DNA from: Chromatiaceae bacterium
Lineage (GTDB): Bacteria; Pseudomonadota; Gammaproteobacteria; Chromatiales; Chromatiaceae
DNA: 46,168 bases
NCBI GenBank assembly: GCA_026984455.1
Contig: JALSSC010000052.1
Span: 1 to 46,168 of the forward strand
Direction: 5' to 3'
A program made the translations under genes and the position numbers. Below are positions 37,158-45,921 of this stretch, piece by piece. A model generated the notes under the pieces. The model searched no databases and was not told the origin of the DNA. It saw nothing but the letters and a program-made list of their open reading frames with translations. Numbering within the stretch: position 1 is the stretch's first letter; each line of letters opens with the position of its first letter.

Positions 37158-37205
37158 AATCAATATATACACCTATTTTTCGCAGTCAACCACAATATCT
37201 TGTGT
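37158..37205 (-). promoter_or_regulatory. nrdA promoter with two NrdR boxes
   Basis: On the minus strand: -35 TTGACT (37184-37189), 16-bp spacer, -10 TATATT (37162-37167). Two NrdR-type boxes (consensus acaCwAtATaTwGtgt) lie at 37190-37205 (near-perfect) and 37158-37173 (strong left and centre), centres 32 bp apart. One abuts the -35 and the other covers the -10. This is the canonical tandem arrangement for repression of ribonucleotide reductase genes by NrdR, an ATP/dATP-responsive factor. Confidence 0.85.
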
Positions 37206-37234
37206 ATAGGAATCGGATGATCCTGTGATTCACC

Positions 37235-37254
37235 TGTGGATACAGTGTGGATGA
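37235..37254 (-). promoter_or_regulatory. Two DnaA boxes upstream of nrdA
   Basis: On the minus strand TCATCCACA (37246-37254) and GTATCCACA (37235-37243) each match the DnaA box TTATCCACA at 8 of 9 positions, in the same orientation and 11 bp apart. They lie about 50-65 bp upstream of the -35. DnaA-dependent control of nrdAB is known in E. coli, so a link of dNTP supply to replication initiation is likely here too. Confidence 0.7.
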
Positions 37255-37354
37255 ATCGCCCTCTATGCCCCTTCGGCCCTGTGCGGGCCTGACGGGCGCG
37301 GTGGAAAAAGGGGAGGCAGGAGGCAGGTGGACGGGGCCGCCCGGCCGAGGTGAT

Positions 37355-38002
37355 TCAGTGAATCTGGAGGTCGAAATACTTGGGAATGCCGCCGTCTTCG
37401 ATCTTGATGGTCCCGAAGTAGGAGCGGCTCTCACCGGGGGCGAGGAAATCGAGGGCGGTGTCCTCGGCATTGGCGGCGTTCTTGCGGTCGAGGCGGGCGT
37501 CGCCGATCTGGATGCCGCTGTCGTCGAACAACAGGATGCGGACCTCGGGGGTCAGGACCTGCCCGCTGGCGTTGTCGAGCACCACACGGTATTCGTAGTG
37601 CTGATGGTCTCCGCGCCCCACCCGGGTGAAGGCCAGATTCTTGACATAGCGACGATGGATATCCAGTGTCCGATCGAGGGTGAAGGGCATCAAGTCGGGC
37701 AGGCGGCCTTGAACCAGACTGTCCAGTTTGCCTTGGAGCCGGTCGGCCGTGGCCTGACAGGAGGTCAGGTCGCCATTTCTGTGGCGCAGATCCGCGGCCA
37801 GCCGCAGGCGCTCCAGTTCGCTCGCGCCAAGGGACATCCAGACGTGGATCCAACCGATGAAGGCACCCACGAACCCCAGGCCGAACAGGAGGGTGGCGAG
37901 CTTGAAATTGCGCAGACTGCGGGAGTGACGACTTTGGTGACGACGGCTGCGACGTGAAGTGAGCACACGCCGATCGGCCTGCCGCAGGCTCTCTGGTGCC
38001 AT
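37355..38002 (-). CDS. Single-pass membrane protein, unknown function
   Basis: A 215-residue protein. A basic cytoplasmic N-terminus (RRSRRHQSRHSRSLR) precedes one TM helix (LATLLFGLGFVGAFIGWIHV, about residues 34-54). Then comes a coiled region (LERLRLAADLRHRNGDL, TADRLQGKLDSLV) and a beta-rich C-terminal domain (YEYRVVLDNASGQVLTPEVR, LAPGESRSYFGTIKI) that looks like an immunoglobulin-like or FxLD-type fold. The ATG at 38002 was chosen because the upstream extension is Pro/Arg-rich. It lies divergent to nothing, 235 bp upstream of the nrdA start in the same orientation. Family not recognised. Confidence 0.65.
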   Translation of the reverse strand: MAPESLRQADRRVLTSRRSRRHQSRHSRSLRNFKLATLLFGLGFVGAFIGWIHVWMSLGASELERLRLAADLRHRNGDLTSCQATADRLQGKLDSLVQGRLPDLMPFTLDRTLDIHRRYVKNLAFTRVGRGDHQHYEYRVVLDNASGQVLTPEVRILLFDDSGIQIGDARLDRKNAANAEDTALDFLAPGESRSYFGTIKIEDGGIPKYFDLQIH

Positions 38003-38346
38003 GGAGAAATAGCGTAAATCTCGAATACGGGGACGATACCCGGGGGCGGCCCGGGAAAGAACTGCCAAGCAGGAACCCTGTCCGTCCCGTCTGGCGTAGC
38101 GAAGGGACCAGGTACGGTTGGTCTAAAGTGCTCTTGGCCTGGGGTCGGCAGTATAGAGGAAATCCCCTTTGCTCGCAGCAGCGAATCCAAGAGATGGGTT
38201 CTGGACGACCCTCAGGCAAGGCCGTCTCCCTCGGTACGAAACGGGGCCCCGCTCCATCCCGACAGACGAGACTCGCTCCAGGGGTCGGGCCTCGATCATC
38301 CGTAGGGTCGCCCCCGCCGAAGCCGTGCCGGTTCCACCCTGCGCCC
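38003..38346. other. Gene-free stretch
   Basis: About 340 bp with no supported gene. On the minus strand TATACT near 38150 could be a -10 for the downstream gene at 38002, but no matching -35 was found. Overlapping frames on both strands here are Arg/Pro-rich shadows. Confidence 0.4.
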
Positions 38347-40401
38347 TCACTCCCTGAATCCCAATCGCACCTGTCCCTTCCATTTCAGTTCGAAGGATCG
38401 CTCCAGTCGATCCACGCGTTGTGCAGCGAAGACCTGGACGGCCGCCACCGGTTCGCGGAACCGTACCCGGTAGTCGAGGCGCCCGGGTCCGCTGTTCCAG
38501 GACCGCGAGATGGTGGCAATCGTCCCTTTGCCTTTGGCGCGTTCACCGAGGATTCCGAGCAGATGATCCTGCGGGTGGTCACCGCTGAAGACGAGATGGG
38601 CCTGGATCCCCTTCAGTTCCACCAGGTTCGCCTGCAAGGGGCCGACGCTGATCACTCCGGTGGCCTGAAGGCGGCCGTGTTGCACGCCCCGGGGAATCTT
38701 CAACAGCATGTGGGCGCGGATCCGGGCGATCTGGTTCGCAGTGGCCCCCGGGCGCAGGTGGACGGTGCGGGTCCCGGTGTAGGCGCCATCCTCGAGGTGC
38801 AGATGGACCTGGGTGAAGAAGGGTTTTTCGAACGGGCTGTCCGGATCGTAGAACTCCCGGCCATCCGCTGCCTGCACCGAATCCACCGTCAGTCGTGCCA
38901 GATCGCCGGGAACCAGTTGCGGGGGCAGTCCATGGATACCCTCGAGACGCACCCGCAGCCAGAACTTCGGGGTCTCCCCGGCGAAGAAGGTGCCCGTGGA
39001 GATCCGTGCCTCCAGCCCCTTCGTGCCTGGCGGAGGCCTTTGCCTGGACAGGGCCGAAGGCGTATTCGCCGGGGTGGGTGTCGCGGCAGGCAACCGGGAC
39101 AGCGCCGCCCTGCCCAGGGCCCAGGTGAACAGGGCCATGACCAGGGCGGCAGCCACCAAGGACAGGCCGAGATCGCGCCAGGTCCGCCAACCCCGCCCCA
39201 GGGGTCGTTCCGTCAACGGGTCTTCGCCGTTCGGCCATTCGGGGTACAGGGGCACCAACCAAGCTGGACGCCAGTCCTCCCCACGCACCCGGCTCTCCAG
39301 GTAGAAGAGGGTGATCAGGCCTTGAATCAAGGACATGGCGATCGACTGGAAGGCGAGCATCAGGATCAGTCCGAGCGCTGGCAGGGCCAGGAGTGCCCAT
39401 GGAGTGATCTGGGCCAGGCCCCATCCGAGCCCGGCAAACAACAGCTCGCCGAGGAAGGCCATCAGCCCCAGGAGGAGCACCAGGAGCAGCAGATTGCCCA
39501 GGATGCGCAGCCGATAACCGCGGCTCAGGCGCCAGCCTCGGACGATGCTCTCCAACGGCCCCAATTCCTCGTTGGCCGCCACCGCCGGGACCAACGCGAA
39601 CAGCAACCCCAACGCCACGAAACCCACACCCGCGAGGACTGCGACGCCACCCCACCAGAGCGGACCTTGGCCGCCCAGGGTGACCGCGAAGGTGGCCACC
39701 AACGCGCACCAGAGCAGCGGGACGGACATCGCCAGGGCATTGGCCGCGGCCACGTCCGGGGTACGGACCAGGGCCTCCCAGGCCAGAGCGCGCACCCGCG
39801 GCCAACGGCCCTCGCCGAAGTAGTAGGCAGGCAGGCGCAGGAGGGCGGTCTGCCACCAGGCCAGAGCGAGCATCATGCCCACGCCCTGGAGCAGGGCGAG
39901 GACCGCGAGCAAGGGCCGGTGGGCGAGCGCGTCCCAGAGCGGGAGCGGACTGGTGGGCGTCACCAGTCCCCCGGACAACAGGACACTGGGCAGGGCGAGC
40001 AGGACCACGGCCAGAAGATAGAAGAGCAGGAGGCCCAGTTGCACCCCCAGGGAACCGAAGGTCAGAGCGAAGAGTACGCGCAGGCGGGTCGCCAGACCCA
40101 GGCGCGGCAGCTCCGGGACGGCGTCTGCCGACGTGGTCTCGGACGTCTTCTCCCGTGGCAGGATGAACTCCTGGCCATCTTCCATCAGGATTTGCACCTG
40201 AGCGCCCATGGCCTCCAAGTGGTGGCGTAACTTCTCTGCGTGGACCAGATCCAGGTGTGAGGCCAGGCGTGCGGGCAGGTGGTCCAGCATCGCCTCCACC
40301 CGTGCGGGGTCGTGGCGGCCGTGACGGGAGAGCAGGTCGATCAGGCGCGCCTTGCGTGCCGGGTCGTAAGCGGTGAGATAGGCCTTGTATAATCTGGACA
40401 T
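38347..40401 (-). CDS. Multipass membrane protein with N-terminal bL12-CTD/ClpS-like domain
   Basis: A 684-residue protein with an unusual architecture. Residues about 4-75 read YKAYLTAYDPARKARLIDLL, then RVEAMLDHLPARLASHLDLVHAEKLRHHLEAMGAQVQIL-type sequence (helix, strand, then AE.LR..LE..GA.V.I). This is the pattern of the C-terminal domain of ribosomal protein bL12 and the similar ClpS fold. Residues about 107-440 contain roughly seven or eight TM helices with a domain resembling GDPD-membrane/Yip1-like or DUF975 proteins (ALVPAVAANEELGPLESIVRGWRLSRG). The rest (about 460-684) is a beta-rich soluble domain, probably periplasmic. The function is unknown; the L12-like assignment is my reading by eye. 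Confidence 0.65.
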   Translation of the reverse strand: MSRLYKAYLTAYDPARKARLIDLLSRHGRHDPARVEAMLDHLPARLASHLDLVHAEKLRHHLEAMGAQVQILMEDGQEFILPREKTSETTSADAVPELPRLGLATRLRVLFALTFGSLGVQLGLLLFYLLAVVLLALPSVLLSGGLVTPTSPLPLWDALAHRPLLAVLALLQGVGMMLALAWWQTALLRLPAYYFGEGRWPRVRALAWEALVRTPDVAAANALAMSVPLLWCALVATFAVTLGGQGPLWWGGVAVLAGVGFVALGLLFALVPAVAANEELGPLESIVRGWRLSRGYRLRILGNLLLLVLLLGLMAFLGELLFAGLGWGLAQITPWALLALPALGLILMLAFQSIAMSLIQGLITLFYLESRVRGEDWRPAWLVPLYPEWPNGEDPLTERPLGRGWRTWRDLGLSLVAAALVMALFTWALGRAALSRLPAATPTPANTPSALSRQRPPPGTKGLEARISTGTFFAGETPKFWLRVRLEGIHGLPPQLVPGDLARLTVDSVQAADGREFYDPDSPFEKPFFTQVHLHLEDGAYTGTRTVHLRPGATANQIARIRAHMLLKIPRGVQHGRLQATGVISVGPLQANLVELKGIQAHLVFSGDHPQDHLLGILGERAKGKGTIATISRSWNSGPGRLDYRVRFREPVAAVQVFAAQRVDRLERSFELKWKGQVRLGFRE

Positions 40402-40705
40402 GGCACTTTCGTCGAAGGGTATCTAAGGTTCAAGGTGCCCGCGCCGCTCCCAAGGATCGAAGAGGCGGGCCCCTCGAACCTTTCCTCACCCTGTCCCCTT
40501 GCCTGCCGCTGGCGGGGTGCAGGCAAGTCTCCCAGAGGAAGAGGCAGATTTGAAGTGCGTAGAGCGCGACTTCCACGGTAGAGATTCTAGCGGCCGGGCG
40601 GCCATGAAACTTTATCCCGAGAGCAGCGCAGGGGGGACATGGAGCGGCGTGCGCCGGTATCCACGGCCCTGCACGAGACGAGCAGCGGCTGCTCGCACCC
40701 CAGGA
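40402..40705. other. Intergenic stretch with a 9-bp hairpin
   Basis: No gene is seen. CTTGCCTGC (40498-40506) and GCAGGCAAG (40519-40527) form a perfect 9-bp stem with a 12-base loop. On the minus strand it could end the transcript of the oxidoreductase gene, but it lacks a T tract. Confidence 0.4.
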
Positions 40706-43700
40706 CTATAGCAGTACCTGCTCGATCCCGCCCTGCTTCAGGCGTTCGATGAACTCCCGCTGCCAGTGGACGCCAAGGTGGGCGCGGGCCAGCTCCTCGA
40801 CGATGTAGTCCACGGCGAGCCCAGTGCTGTCGGTATAGCGGGAGAGGCCCTGCTGGCAGGCGGGGCAGGTGGTCACCAACCGCTTCTCGCGGGGATGCTC
40901 CCTTTCCAGGTCGGCCAGGCCCTGGCGCAACTCCTCCAGCTTGCGGAAGCGTACCTGGTTGGCCACGTCGGGGCGGGCGGTGCCCAGGGTGCCGGCCTCG
41001 CCGCAGCAGCGATCGGACAGGCGCACGCCCTCGCCCAGGAGGCGGCGGGCGACCTGCAGCGGGCGGTGGCCCTTGATGGGGGTGTGGCAGGGGTCGTGGT
41101 AGAGATAGCCGGTGCCCTGTCCATCTTCCAGGCGCAGGCCCTTCTCCATCAGGTACTCGTGTACGTCCAGCAGACGGCTGCCGGGGAAGATGCGCTCGAA
41201 TTCGTATTCCAGCAACTGGTCCATGCAGGTGCCGCAGGAGACGATGACGGTGTGGATGTCCAGGTAGTTGAGGGTGTTGGCCAGGCGGTGGAAGAGCACC
41301 CGGTTGGCGGTGGCGATGGCCTGGCCCGAGGCCAGGCCGGCAGCGGTCTGGGGATAGCCGCAACAGAGGTAACCGGGGGGCAGGACCACCTGGGCACCCG
41401 TCTGGCAGAGCATGGCGATGCTGGCCAGGCCGATGTTGCTGAACAGGCGCTCGGAGCCGCAACCGGGGAAGTAGAACAGGGCCTCGGCCTCCGTGTCGGC
41501 CCGCTCAGGGTCGCGCAGGATGGGGATGCGGCTGGGATCGTCCAGACCCAACTCGTTGCGGTAGTCGCGTTTGGGCACGGCCACGCGCAGGGGGTAACGG
41601 GCCATCTCCAGCACCTGGCGGGCCGCATTGGGGGGCGTGGTGGTGGCCGCCGGCGGGGTCCCGGGGCGGCCCAGGAGCCCCATCCGGCGGAGCAGGCCGT
41701 GGGCGAGGCCGATGCCGGCGAAGCCTAGGCGCCCCAGGCCCAGGCGCAGGGCGCGGATCAGGCGCGGGTCGCGGGCGTTCAGGAACCAGAGAGCGGCCTT
41801 GTGACCCGGATTCGACCGGCGCCGGCCGTAGTCCACGAGGATGGCGCGCATCCGCGCGGTGACCTCGCCGAAGTCGATGTCCACCGGACAGGGGTTGGCG
41901 CACTTGTGGCAGAGGGTGCAGTGGTCCGCCACCTCGTTCATGGCCTCGAAGTGGCGCAGGGAGAGGCCGCGCCGGGTCTGTTCCTCGTACAGGAAGGCCT
42001 CGATGATGAGGCCGGTACCGAGGATCTTGTTGCGCGGCGAATAGGACAGGTTGGCCCGAGGCACGTGGGTCATGCACACCGGTTTGCACTTGCCGCAGCG
42101 CAGGCAGTGGCGGATGGCGTCGTTGAGGTCGCCGAGGCCGCCGGCCTCGAGGATCAGGGCCTCCTGCTCCACCAGTCTCAGGGAGGGGGTGTAGGCGCGT
42201 TGCAGGCCGGAGCCGGGCATGAGCTTGCCCGGGTTGAAGCGGCCCTCGGGGTCCACCCGGCGCTTGTAGGCCACGAAGGGCGCCAGGGCCCCGGCGGGCA
42301 GGTATTGGATCTTGGTGAGGCCGATGCCGTGTTCGCCCGAGATCACCCCGCCCAGCTCCCGGGCCAGGGCCATGATCCGGTCGACGATGCGTTCCGCCTC
42401 GCGCAGCATGGCGTAGTTCGATGAGTGCACGGGGATATTGGTGTGGACGTTGCCGTCGCCGGCGTGCATGTGTAGGGCCACGAACAGGCGTTCCTCGCGG
42501 ATCTCCCGATGGATCGCATCCAGGCGGCTGCGTACCCGCTTGAAGCCGCGTCCGGCGAAGAGTTCTTCCAGGCGTTCCAGGACCTCGCGCCGGTAGGATT
42601 GGCGGAGATCGCGTCTGAGCATGAGGTCGGCCAGGGTGTCGCCGGGACGCAGGGCCTCGCGGGCGGAGGTGTCGAGGAGTTCCGGGTGATCACCTGCGGG
42701 GTCGTCGAGGTGCGCGAGCACCGCCCGCCAGCGCGCCCGGGCGGCCTCCACCAGGGTGCGCGCCGCGGCCCGCTTGGCGTCGAGGATCTGGCGTTCCTCC
42801 GTGGAGTCCTCCAGCTCCAGGTCCTGGGCCTCGTCCAGGGGGCCGGCGAGGTAGTCCAGCACCGCGCCGAGGATGCGGTCCTTGTTGCGGATGGAGTATT
42901 CGATGTTGATGCGTTCCACCGCGCGGCTGTAATCGGCCAGGCGGGGCAGGGGGATGACCACGTCCTCGTTGATCTTGAAGGCGTTGGTGTGGGCGGAGAT
43001 GGCCGCGGTGCGGGCACGGTCGAGCCAGAACAGCCGCCGCGCTTCCGGGCTGGCGGCCACGAAGGCCTCGCCGCCGCGTGCCGCGGCCAAGGCGCAGACC
43101 CGCTCCACCGCCGTCTCCAGGGCCGCCGCGTCGTCGCTCGCCAGGTCGGCCAGGAGGACCATCTTGGGGCGCTCCCGGCGCGCCGCCTTGACGTTGTAGC
43201 GGATCGCCTTGAGATAACGCTCGTCCAGGTGCTCCAGGCCCGCCACCACCACCCCGGGGAGGGCCTCCACGTAGTCTCGGATCTCCACGATGGCGGGTAC
43301 CGCCCGGGCCAGGTCGTCGCCGAAGAACTCCAGGCAGAGGGTGCGGATCCCGGAGGGCATCCGGTGGAGGATGAAGCGGGCCGAGGTGACGAGGCCGTCG
43401 CAGCCCTCCTTCTGCACCCCGGGGAGGCCGCCGAGAAACTTGTCGGTCACGTCCTTGCCCAGGCCCGCCTTGCGCAGGGCCGCGCCGGGGATCTCCAGGA
43501 TCTCGGGCCTGCCCAGGGGGGTGGTGCCATCGGCCGCGAAGCGAGTCAGGCGGAAACGCACCCGCGCCTGTTCGTGGATCTTGCCCAGATTGTGCCCCAG
43601 GCGCTCCACCTCCAGCCAGTCCCCGTCCGGGGTCACCAGGCGCCAGGAGGCCAGGTTGTCCAGGGTGGTGCCCCAGAGCACGGCCTTCTTGCCGCCGGCG

Positions 43701-44542
43701 TTCATGGCGATGTTGCCGCCGATGGTGGAGGCGTCCTGGGAGGTGGGGTCGACGGCGAAGGTCAGGCCCGCGGCCTCGGCGCGTTCGCTCACACGGCGGG
43801 TGACGGCGCCGGCCCCGGCGCGGAGCGTGGGCACGGGTTCCGCGACCCCTTCCAGGCGGACCCGTTCCACCGCCGAGATGTCGTCCAGTTTCTCGGTGTT
43901 GACCACCGCCACCCGGTCGTCCAGAGGTACCGCCGAGCCGGTGTAGCCGGTGCCGCCGCCGCGGGGGATGATGCCCAGGCCCAGTTCGCCCAGGGCCCGC
44001 ACCAGGGGGGCGACCTCCCGTTCGTGGTCCGGGGTCACCACCACGAAGGGGATCTCCACCCGCCAGTCGGTGGCGTCGGTGGCGTGGGCGACCCGCGCCA
44101 GGCCGCCGAAATCCAGGTTGTCGGCACGGGTGATGCCCGCCAGGGCGCGGCGCACCCGCTCGCGCAGGGCGCGGTTGGCCTCGAAGCAGCCGCCGAAGCG
44201 GGCCACCGCCTCGCGTGCCAGTTGCAGCAGACGCTCGGCCCGGGGATTGGCGTTGAGGCGCGCCTCGAAGCCCTGGAGGCGGTGTTCCAGGGCCTGGACG
44301 AGGGCCGCGCGGCGCTGCCGGTTCTCCAGCAGGTCGTCCTGGAGATAGGGATTGCGGGAGACCACCCACATGTCCCCCAGGACCTCGAACAACATCCGCG
44401 CCGAGCGCCCGGTGCGGCGACTCCCGCGGAGGGCCTCGATCAGGGTCCAGCCCTCGTCGCCGAGGAAACGGATGACGATCTCGCGGTCGGAGAAGGAGGT
44501 GTAGTTGTAGGGGATCTCACGGATCCTGGGGATGTCGGGCAT
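40706..44542 (-). CDS. Large FAD- and Fe-S-binding oxidoreductase (DUF3683 type)
   Basis: A 1278-residue fused flavoprotein. The N-terminus ([22 protein letters not shown], about 1-160) matches DUF3683. An FAD-binding (PCMH) domain follows ([36 protein letters not shown]), then an FAD-oxidase C-terminal domain ([35 protein letters not shown]), as in D-lactate/glycolate dehydrogenases. Next are two [4Fe-4S] motifs, [11 protein letters not shown] (from 813) and [14 protein letters not shown] (from 875), and two CCG (heterodisulfide-reductase-like) domains (YLCCGYPQ at 1060, DRCCGEAG at 1179). The probable role is oxidation of a 2-hydroxy acid feeding quinones; the substrate is unproven. The inner ATG at 44542 is favoured because the upstream 39 residues are non-homologous. 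Confidence 0.88.
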   Translation of the reverse strand: MPDIPRIREIPYNYTSFSDREIVIRFLGDEGWTLIEALRGSRRTGRSARMLFEVLGDMWVVSRNPYLQDDLLENRQRRAALVQALEHRLQGFEARLNANPRAERLLQLAREAVARFGGCFEANRALRERVRRALAGITRADNLDFGGLARVAHATDATDWRVEIPFVVVTPDHEREVAPLVRALGELGLGIIPRGGGTGYTGSAVPLDDRVAVVNTEKLDDISAVERVRLEGVAEPVPTLRAGAGAVTRRVSERAEAAGLTFAVDPTSQDASTIGGNIAMNAGGKKAVLWGTTLDNLASWRLVTPDGDWLEVERLGHNLGKIHEQARVRFRLTRFAADGTTPLGRPEILEIPGAALRKAGLGKDVTDKFLGGLPGVQKEGCDGLVTSARFILHRMPSGIRTLCLEFFGDDLARAVPAIVEIRDYVEALPGVVVAGLEHLDERYLKAIRYNVKAARRERPKMVLLADLASDDAAALETAVERVCALAAARGGEAFVAASPEARRLFWLDRARTAAISAHTNAFKINEDVVIPLPRLADYSRAVERINIEYSIRNKDRILGAVLDYLAGPLDEAQDLELEDSTEERQILDAKRAAARTLVEAARARWRAVLAHLDDPAGDHPELLDTSAREALRPGDTLADLMLRRDLRQSYRREVLERLEELFAGRGFKRVRSRLDAIHREIREERLFVALHMHAGDGNVHTNIPVHSSNYAMLREAERIVDRIMALARELGGVISGEHGIGLTKIQYLPAGALAPFVAYKRRVDPEGRFNPGKLMPGSGLQRAYTPSLRLVEQEALILEAGGLGDLNDAIRHCLRCGKCKPVCMTHVPRANLSYSPRNKILGTGLIIEAFLYEEQTRRGLSLRHFEAMNEVADHCTLCHKCANPCPVDIDFGEVTARMRAILVDYGRRRSNPGHKAALWFLNARDPRLIRALRLGLGRLGFAGIGLAHGLLRRMGLLGRPGTPPAATTTPPNAARQVLEMARYPLRVAVPKRDYRNELGLDDPSRIPILRDPERADTEAEALFYFPGCGSERLFSNIGLASIAMLCQTGAQVVLPPGYLCCGYPQTAAGLASGQAIATANRVLFHRLANTLNYLDIHTVIVSCGTCMDQLLEYEFERIFPGSRLLDVHEYLMEKGLRLEDGQGTGYLYHDPCHTPIKGHRPLQVARRLLGEGVRLSDRCCGEAGTLGTARPDVANQVRFRKLEELRQGLADLEREHPREKRLVTTCPACQQGLSRYTDSTGLAVDYIVEELARAHLGVHWQREFIERLKQGGIEQVLL

Positions 44543-45019
44543 GGTGATGCGGGTTTCGTCGAGCCCTTCCTGGCGGTTTGGTTGGGAAAGGTCAGGATGC
44601 CTCTTGCCTCGCGGGACACCGACGACACAGGCGCCCCCCGGAGAGCAGGACGGAGGCATCGACGGGGCGAAAACAGGGGGTCGGCATTTGTTTGGACGAG
44701 TGGAGGGCGGTCGAATGGGTTGGTCTAGTATACTCGTTGCCCATGGCCTTTCGATTTTTGGATGCCGTTACTGTGGGGGGCGTGGGCGCTGTACTCCGAC
44801 TTTTTCCTCGACCCAACCCGTTGAATAGCGGCGAGCGGGCCTCGACCCCAACAGGATCAACACCTCAAAGGTTCGGCAAAAGGAAGGGCCGGAGAGACCC
44901 AATCACTATGGCCGATCCGGCCTCCCTTGACTCGCGTACAGCCGTCCTCTACGCTAAACAATAAACTGCGTCGAACCGCTCTGATCCCCCTGTTCACACC
45001 TATTCGAGAGGAATGCAAC
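44543..45019 (+). promoter_or_regulatory. Intergenic region with a promoter for the cytochrome c' gene
   Basis: TTGACT (44927-44932), 17-bp spacer and TACGCT (44950-44955) form a plausible sigma70 promoter about 65 bp before the TTG start at 45020. A frame at 44578-44964 was judged non-coding: it has no domain, and its C-terminal part overlaps the promoter. A GTATAC-containing stretch lies near 44730. Nothing else stands out. Confidence 0.5.
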
Positions 45020-45463
45020 TTGTCGACTAAGCTGACAGCAGTCATTTTGCTCTGCGCTTCTATCATGCCGGTAACGATGATGGCAAGCGCCCGGGATGTT
45101 GAGATGCCTGCATTCGCCGGGAAGCATTTGATGAGGATGATGCGGGGTCATCTGGAGACCCTTCAGGATATGACTTATCTATTGTCCCGGCATGAATACG
45201 AGAAGGCTGCCGCCGTAGCGGAGGAAGGTCTGGGCATGTCCTCTGCTGAGATGCATTTTAAAATGTATGTTGGAAAGTATCTGCCACGAGACATGCGCGC
45301 TCAGGGTAAACGTATGCATGAAGCAGCCAGCCACTTTGCCAAGGTGGCCAGGAATGCAGCAAAGGGGGATGCCTTGGATAAGGCGCTTGCGGCCATGGCC
45401 AAAGTAGTGAAGCAGTGCGTCGCCTGTCATTCCGCCTACCGAGTTCGCCGATCCGAAGACTAG
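45020..45463 (+). CDS. Cytochrome c' / c556-like class II cytochrome
   Basis: A 147-residue exported protein. The signal peptide (MSTKLTAVILLCASIMPVTMMASA) is followed by a helical body typical of the four-helix-bundle class II cytochromes. A single haem site CVACHSAYR lies near the C-terminus (residues 133-137), the defining position for the c'/c556 group. Such proteins bind NO or act as electron carriers. The TTG at 45020 is used because it follows GAGAGGAA and gives a normal signal peptide; an upstream in-frame ATG/TTG extension would destroy it. Confidence 0.85.
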   Translation: MSTKLTAVILLCASIMPVTMMASARDVEMPAFAGKHLMRMMRGHLETLQDMTYLLSRHEYEKAAAVAEEGLGMSSAEMHFKMYVGKYLPRDMRAQGKRMHEAASHFAKVARNAAKGDALDKALAAMAKVVKQCVACHSAYRVRRSED

Positions 45464-45516
45464 AACTATCCAAGAGATTCGCCGACTCCGATTTCCACCG
45501 AATACGAGAGACCACC

Positions 45517-45921
45517 ATGTTTGAAGACGATACCGACAAGACTGCCGACGCCCATATATTCAACAGCAGCGAAAACGACACGGAGACCGGTCCCCGCACC
45601 TATGATTCGAAGGTGTTTGAAGAGAACAGCCGGAACATGGATCAAGCGGCCAAGATGAATATGCTCTTGTATCCGGTCGGGGGAGTTCTCATCGGTTTTG
45701 GGCTCGGTGCCGGCGTGGTATGCTGCGGCCTGCTCAAGGCCCTGGCCACGCTGGCGGGTGGGGCGGCCGGTGGGTATTCCGGGTATCGCTATGGATATGT
45801 GCGAGGCACGGAACTCCGTACCCAGGCACAGGCCGCGTTGTGCCTGGCCGAGATTGAGCGGAATACGCGCAATAATAAGGGTACGGGGGAGAAGGGGCTG
45901 TTCGAACGGCTGGGTTGGTGA
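45517..45921 (+). CDS. Small membrane protein with Gly-rich helix, unknown function
   Basis: A 134-residue protein starting MFEDDTDKTADAHIFNSSEN. The acidic, polar N-terminal half has no signal. A hydrophobic, glycine-rich segment (about residues 55-100: LLYPVGGVLIGFGLGAGVVCC, then TLAGGAAGGYSGYRYGYVRG) resembles a pair of glycine-zipper helices. The basic/polar C-terminus is soluble. It starts 53 bp after the cytochrome c' gene in the same direction, so it may be co-transcribed. No family recognised. Confidence 0.6.
   Translation: MFEDDTDKTADAHIFNSSENDTETGPRTYDSKVFEENSRNMDQAAKMNMLLYPVGGVLIGFGLGAGVVCCGLLKALATLAGGAAGGYSGYRYGYVRGTELRTQAQAALCLAEIERNTRNNKGTGEKGLFERLGW

Noticed and set aside
37996-40230. 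744-codon plus-strand frame opposite the L12-like membrane protein
   Set aside because: Gln/Gly/Pro-rich composition typical of an antisense frame. The minus-strand gene has clear TM helices and a sensible start.
42509-44728. 739-codon plus-strand frame opposite the FAD/Fe-S oxidoreductase
   Set aside because: Antisense shadow; His/Gly/Val-rich with no motif, and the opposite gene is well supported.
44578-44964. 128-codon frame before the cytochrome c' gene
   Set aside because: It has no domain, its start overlaps the 5' end of the oppositely oriented oxidoreductase leader, and its end overlaps a good promoter.
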